From the NCBI RefSeq assembly GCF_014655595.1, contig NZ_BNBL01000007.1, positions 139,909 to 203,908 of the forward strand: 64,000 nucleotides of DNA, read 5' to 3'. Source of the stretch: Streptomyces griseocarneus. GTDB lineage: Bacteria > Actinomycetota > Actinomycetes > Streptomycetales > Streptomycetaceae. The notes below the pieces were generated by a model. That model had not been told where the DNA came from, searched no databases, and saw only the letters and a program-made list of their open reading frames with translations. Position 1 is the stretch's first letter. Each line of letters begins with the position of its first letter. Shown here piece after piece: positions 60,331-64,000 of the stretch. The position numbers and the translations under genes are program-made.

Positions 60331-60352
60331 AATGGTCTACGGCCCTACCTTA
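60331..60352. promoter_or_regulatory. Candidate GntR operator between epuRI-like gene and glnA4
   Basis: AATGGT-N10-ACCTTA in the 74-base divergent promoter region. It shares half-sites and spacing with the repeat before the permease gene. A further 5-bp inverted repeat (GGTCT at 60334, AGACC at 60353) overlaps it. Confidence 0.6.
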
Positions 60353-60385
60353 AGACCTCCGGTCGCACCGACAGGAGGCCCTACC

Positions 60386-61753
60386 GTGGCAGACCGCACG
60401 CCCCCGCTCACGGTCGACGAGCTGCGCCGGCTCGTGGACACCGGGGAGATCGACACCGTCGTCCTCGCCTTCACGGACATGCAAGGAAGGCTCCAGGGAA
60501 AGCGGTTCGCCGCCCGGTTCTTCCTCGACGACGTCCTCGAGCACGGCACCGAGGGCTGCAACTACCTTCTCGCGGTGGACGTGGACCTCAACACGGTCGG
60601 CGGCTACGCGATGTCGTCCTGGGAACGCGGCTACGGCGACTTCGCCATGCGCGGCGACCTCTCCACCCTGCGCCGCACGCCCTGGAACCCCGGCACCGCC
60701 CTGCTGACCGCCGACCTCGCCTGGCACGACGGGTCGCCCGTCGTCGCCTCGCCGCGCCAGATCCTGCGCCGCCAGCTCGACCGGCTCGCCGAGCACGGTT
60801 GGAGTGCTTACGCGGGCACCGAACTGGAGTTCATCGTCTTCAAGGACACCTACGAAGCGGCATGGAACCGCGGCTACCGCGAGCTGACGCCCGCCAACCA
60901 GTACAACAGCGACTACTCCGTCCTCGGCACCGGCCGCGTCGAACCCCTGCTGCGCCGCATCCGCAACGAGATGGGCGCCGCCGGCATGACGGTGGAGTCC
61001 GCCAAGGGCGAGTGCAACCTCGGCCAGCACGAGATCGCCTTCCGCTACGACGAGGCGCTGACCACCTGCGACCAGCACGCCGTCTACAAGACCGGCGCCA
61101 AGGAGATCGCCGCCCAGGAGGGCATGGCGCTCACCTTCATGGCCAAGTACAACGAGCGCGAGGGCAACTCCTGCCACATCCACCTCTCGCTGCGCGACGA
61201 GGCCGGGCGGCCCGTGCTCGCCGACGACTCCGGCCCGTACGGCATGTCCCCGCTGATGCGGCACTTCCTCGCCGGGCAGCTCGCCGCCCTGCGCGACTTC
61301 ACCCTCCTCTACGCCCCCAACATCAACTCCTACAAGCGCTTCCGCCCCGGCTCCTTCGCCCCCACCGCCGTCGCCTGGGGCCCGGACAACCGCACCTGCG
61401 CCCTGCGGGTCATCGGCCACGGGCACTCCCACCGCTTCGAGAACCGGCTGCCCGGCGGCGACGTGAACCCCTACCTCGCCGTCGCCGGCATGGTCGCCGC
61501 CGGCCTGTACGGCGTCGAGCACCGGCTCGAGCTGCCCGAGGCCTGTACCGGCAACGCCTACACGGGCGACGCGGCGCACGTCCCCGCCACCCTGCGCGAG
61601 GCCGCGCGGCTGTGGGAGAACAGCCCCATAGCCCGCGAGGCCTTCGGCGACGACGTCGTCGAGCACTACCTGAACATGGCGCGTGTCGAGCAGGAGGCGT
61701 ACGACACCGCCGTCACGGACTGGGAGCGGTTCCGCTCCTTCGAGCGGATGTAA
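60386..61753 (+). CDS. glnA4: Glutamine synthetase-like gamma-glutamylethanolamide synthetase
   Basis: 455 residues from GTG 60386 with AGGAGG 7 bases upstream. It belongs to the GS-III-like/GlnA2-4 branch of glutamine synthetases: N-terminal beta-grasp (about 10-105), then the catalytic barrel with GTELEFIVF, KGECNLGQHEIAFRY, NSCHIHLSL and NRTCALRVIGHG. In S. coelicolor GlnA4 joins glutamate to ethanolamine in an ATP-dependent way and is not used for ammonium assimilation (recalled). The adjacent permease, dehydrogenases, hydrolase and GntR gene support that role here. The stop overlaps the ribosome site of the next gene. Confidence 0.88.
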   Translation: MADRTPPLTVDELRRLVDTGEIDTVVLAFTDMQGRLQGKRFAARFFLDDVLEHGTEGCNYLLAVDVDLNTVGGYAMSSWERGYGDFAMRGDLSTLRRTPWNPGTALLTADLAWHDGSPVVASPRQILRRQLDRLAEHGWSAYAGTELEFIVFKDTYEAAWNRGYRELTPANQYNSDYSVLGTGRVEPLLRRIRNEMGAAGMTVESAKGECNLGQHEIAFRYDEALTTCDQHAVYKTGAKEIAAQEGMALTFMAKYNEREGNSCHIHLSLRDEAGRPVLADDSGPYGMSPLMRHFLAGQLAALRDFTLLYAPNINSYKRFRPGSFAPTAVAWGPDNRTCALRVIGHGHSHRFENRLPGGDVNPYLAVAGMVAAGLYGVEHRLELPEACTGNAYTGDAAHVPATLREAARLWENSPIAREAFGDDVVEHYLNMARVEQEAYDTAVTDWERFRSFERM

Positions 61754-61764
61754 GGACAGCCGCC

Positions 61765-63132
61765 TTGGACATCGTCAACCCGGCGACCGAAGAGGTCGTC
61801 GCCACCGTCCCCGACACCACCCGCGAAGAGGTCGACGCGGCCGTCGCCCGCGCGGTGAAGGCCCAGACGGCGTGGGCGGCCCTGCCCCCGGGCGACCGCG
61901 CCCGCCACCTGCGCCGCTTCGCCGACGCGGTCGACGCCCACCTCGAGGAGCTCGCCGCCCTGGAGGTCCGCGAGGCCGGCCACCCCATCGGCAACGCCCG
62001 CTGGGAGGCGGGCAACGCCCGCGACCTGCTGGAGTACGCGGCCGCCGGGATCGAGCGGCTGAGCGGCTCCCAGATCCCCGTGGCCGGCGGCCTCGACGTC
62101 ACCTTCCACGAACCGCTCGGCGTCGTCGCCGTCATCGCCCCGTGGAACTTCCCGATGCCCATCGCCGCCTGGGGCTTCGCCCCCGCGCTCGCCGCGGGCA
62201 ACGCCGTGCTCCTCAAGCCCGCCGAGACCACCCCGCTGACCGCCCTGCGGCTGGCGGGCCTGGGCCTGGAGGCCGGGCTGCCCGAGGGCCTCTTCCAGGT
62301 CCTGCCGGGAGCCGGGCCGGTGGCGGGCGACGCGCTCGTCGGGCACCGGGACGTCGCCAAGGTCGTCTTCACCGGCTCCACCGCCGTCGGCAAGCAGATC
62401 ATGGCCAAGTGCGCGGCGGACGTGAAGCGCGTGACCCTCGAACTCGGCGGCAAGAGCCCCAACATCGTCTTCGCCGACGCCGACGTCGAGCGCGCCGCCG
62501 CGGCCGCCCCCGGCTCGTTCCTCGACAACACGGGCCAGGACTGCTGCGCCCGCAGCCGCATCCTCGTCCAGCGCTCGGTCTACGACCGCTTCATGGAACT
62601 GCTGGAACCGGCCGTCAAGTCGTTCGTTGTCGGCGACCCCACCGACCCGGCCACCCAGATGGGCCCGCTCATCTCCGCCGCGCACCGCGAGCGCGTACGG
62701 TCCTACGTCCCCGAGTCCGCCCCCGCCGCCATCCGCGGCGAGGTCCCGGCGGGCAAGGGCTTCTGGTACCCGGCCACCGTCCTCGAGGGCGGCCCGCGCG
62801 ACCGTGCGGCCGTCGAGGAGGTCTTCGGTCCCGTGGCCGTCGTCATCCCCTTCGAGGACGAGGCGGAGGCGGTACGGATCGCCAACGCCACCGACTACGG
62901 CCTGTCCGGCTCCGTGTGGACCCGCGACGTCTCCCGTGCCCTGCGCGTCTCCCGGGCCGTCGCCGCCGGCAACCTCTCCGTCAACTCCCACTCCAGCGTC
63001 CGCTACTGGACGCCGTTCGGCGGCTTCAAGCAGTCCGGCCTCGGCCGGGAGCTCGGCCCCGGCGCGCTGTCCGCCTTCACCGAGACCAAGAACGTCTTCA
63101 TCGCCATCGACCCCGTGGAGGAGTCCAAGTGA
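61765..63132 (+). CDS. NAD(P)+-dependent aldehyde dehydrogenase
   Basis: 455 residues from TTG 61765, whose ribosome site AAGGA overlaps the glnA4 stop. Conserved residues are Asn128 (PWNFP), the Lys of LLKPAETTP, Glu226 (LELGGKSP) and the nucleophile Cys260 (TGQDCCA). The length is slightly under the usual 480. It should oxidise an aldehyde derived from gamma-glutamylated ethanolamine (or polyamine) to the acid. It overlaps the SDR gene by 4 bases (GTGA), so the three enzymes glnA4, ALDH and SDR form one tight operon. Confidence 0.93.
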   Translation: MDIVNPATEEVVATVPDTTREEVDAAVARAVKAQTAWAALPPGDRARHLRRFADAVDAHLEELAALEVREAGHPIGNARWEAGNARDLLEYAAAGIERLSGSQIPVAGGLDVTFHEPLGVVAVIAPWNFPMPIAAWGFAPALAAGNAVLLKPAETTPLTALRLAGLGLEAGLPEGLFQVLPGAGPVAGDALVGHRDVAKVVFTGSTAVGKQIMAKCAADVKRVTLELGGKSPNIVFADADVERAAAAAPGSFLDNTGQDCCARSRILVQRSVYDRFMELLEPAVKSFVVGDPTDPATQMGPLISAAHRERVRSYVPESAPAAIRGEVPAGKGFWYPATVLEGGPRDRAAVEEVFGPVAVVIPFEDEAEAVRIANATDYGLSGSVWTRDVSRALRVSRAVAAGNLSVNSHSSVRYWTPFGGFKQSGLGRELGPGALSAFTETKNVFIAIDPVEESK

Positions 63133-63914
63133 CCGACCAGAGCCCCGTCTGCCGCCGCCTCGTCGGCCGCACCGCCGTCGTCACCGGAGCCGGCAGCGGC
63201 ATCGGCCTGGCCACCGCCCGGCGGCTGGCCTCCGAGGGCGCGAACGTCGTCTGCGCCGACATCGACGAGAGCGCGGGCAAGGCCGCCGCGGCCGAGACCG
63301 GCGGCCTGTTCGTCAAGGTCGACGTCACCAGCCCCGAGGAGGTCGAGGCGCTCTTCAGGACGGCCCACGACACCTACGGCTCGGTCGACATCGCCTTCAA
63401 CAACGCCGGCATCTCGCCGCCCGACGACGACTCCATCCTCACCACCGGCCTCGAGGCCTGGAAGCGCGTCCAGGAGGTCAACCTCACCTCGGTCTACCTC
63501 TGCTGCAAGGCCGCGCTGCCGTACATGCGCGAGCAGCGCAGGGGCTCCATCATCAACACCGCCTCCTTCGTCGCCGTGATGGGCGCCGCCACCTCCCAGA
63601 TCAGCTACACCGCCTCCAAGGGCGGCGTGCTGGCGATGTCCCGCGAGCTGGGCGTGCAGTTCGCCCGCGAGGGCATCCGGGTCAACGCGCTGTGCCCGGG
63701 CCCGGTGAACACCCCGCTGCTGAAGGAGCTCTTCGCCAAGGACCCCGAGCGCGCCGCCCGCCGCCTGGTGCACGTGCCCGTCGGCCGCTTCGCCGAGCCC
63801 GAGGAGATCGCGGCCGCCGTCGCCTTCCTCGCCAGCGACGACTCCTCCTTCGTCAACGCCGCCGAGTTCCTCGTCGACGGTGGCATCGCGGGCGCGTACG
63901 TCACACCGCTGTAA
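63129..63914 (+). CDS. Short-chain dehydrogenase/reductase
   Basis: 261 residues from GTG 63129, overlapping the ALDH stop by 4 bases. Classical SDR motifs are TGAGSGIG (19-26), Asp43 for NAD, NNAG, Ser145 and YTASK (Tyr159, Lys163). The N-terminal Asp after the second strand favours NAD over NADP. In this operon it probably oxidises the alcohol end of gamma-glutamylethanolamide to the aldehyde used by the preceding enzyme. That order is inference from the gene set. A long hairpin follows. Confidence 0.92.
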   Translation: MTDQSPVCRRLVGRTAVVTGAGSGIGLATARRLASEGANVVCADIDESAGKAAAAETGGLFVKVDVTSPEEVEALFRTAHDTYGSVDIAFNNAGISPPDDDSILTTGLEAWKRVQEVNLTSVYLCCKAALPYMREQRRGSIINTASFVAVMGAATSQISYTASKGGVLAMSRELGVQFAREGIRVNALCPGPVNTPLLKELFAKDPERAARRLVHVPVGRFAEPEEIAAAVAFLASDDSSFVNAAEFLVDGGIAGAYVTPL

Positions 63915-63931
63915 GGTCCATGATCAAGTGC

Positions 63932-63970
63932 CGGGACCGGCCCGGGGCGCACGCCCCGGCGCCGGTCCCG
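63932..63970 (+). terminator. Terminator of the glnA4 operon
   Basis: A 10-bp outer stem (63932-63941 against 63961-63970) and 8-bp inner stem (63942-63949 against 63952-63959) with a one-base bulge and a CA gap, 17 bases after the SDR stop. No T tract. Confidence 0.82.
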
Positions 63971-64000
63971 CCGCAAGCCCTGCCCCTCACACGCACCAAA

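Noticed and set aside
59878..61764. Extension of the aldehyde dehydrogenase to a 1084-codon protein
   Set aside because: The extra N-terminal part lies out of frame over glnA4 and the GntR gene. TTG 61765 with AAGGA gives the normal family N-terminus.
1..64000. tRNA, rRNA, CRISPR arrays, insertion sequences or prophage genes
   Set aside because: I found no cloverleaf-like genes, no regularly spaced 20-40 bp repeats, no transposase or integrase, and no terminal inverted repeats with target duplications.

Overview
The window is high-GC actinobacterial chromosome, almost certainly from Streptomyces. The evidence is third-position G/C bias, frequent GTG and TTG starts, strong GGAGG-type ribosome sites mixed with probable leaderless genes, mycothiol biosynthesis (mshC), a complete Pup-proteasome locus, the gylR-glpFKD glycerol operon, and the glnA4-type ethanolamine locus. 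It reads as conserved core chromosome. I see no insertion sequence, prophage, CRISPR array, tRNA or rRNA. About 58 genes are tightly packed on both strands, and many boundaries carry long perfect hairpins.

Layout. 1-3.3 kb: a histidine phosphatase (cut by the left edge), a DUF3090 protein, a PI3K-like kinase-fold protein and mshC. 3.4-7.9 kb: a secreted GH31 glycosidase, a SnoaL-like protein, a secreted S1 protease and a small secreted protein. 8-20 kb: metH on the minus strand, then gylR and glpFKD, a GH18-like membrane protein, a PAC2 protein and a HAD phosphatase. 20.5-28.6 kb: two tandem peptide-type substrate-binding lipoproteins, an orphan response regulator, a RecB-like nuclease, a site-2 protease, trmI and a secreted protein. 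28.6-42.5 kb: a ferredoxin diverging from arc, then dop, pup, prcB, prcA, a LacI/MFS pair lodged between prcA and pafA, pafA, two FKBP prolyl isomerases, pafB and pafC. 42.5-48.4 kb: two small proteins, tatA, tatC, a diacylglycerol-kinase-like gene and a HelY-like helicase. 48.5-57.2 kb: a LysR/TDT-transporter pair, a metal-receptor protein, a glycine-betaine type ABC transporter, a 5'-3' exonuclease, an iron-regulated siderophore-interacting protein and two small orphans. 57.2-64 kb: a gamma-glutamyl hydrolase, an amino acid/amine permease, a GntR regulator, glnA4, an aldehyde dehydrogenase and an SDR.

How the genes work together. Arc, Dop, Pup, PrcB, PrcA and PafA form the whole pupylation-proteasome pathway: Dop deamidates the C-terminal Gln of Pup, PafA ligates Pup to lysines, Arc unfolds the substrate and PrcAB degrades it. 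PafB and PafC are the linked WYL regulators. GlpF, GlpK and GlpD import, phosphorylate and oxidise glycerol under GylR, and operator-like repeats are visible before both gylR and glpF. At the right end, permease, GlnA4, ALDH, SDR and hydrolase fit a gamma-glutamylated ethanolamine (or polyamine) catabolic route. Two of its promoters share an AAnGGT-N10-ACCTTn palindrome that is a plausible site for the local GntR regulator. Other regulatory sites visible in the sequence are an iron box before the siderophore-interacting gene, a 27-bp palindrome between the lacI-type gene and the MFS gene, and a repeated 12-13 bp element before the secreted protease.
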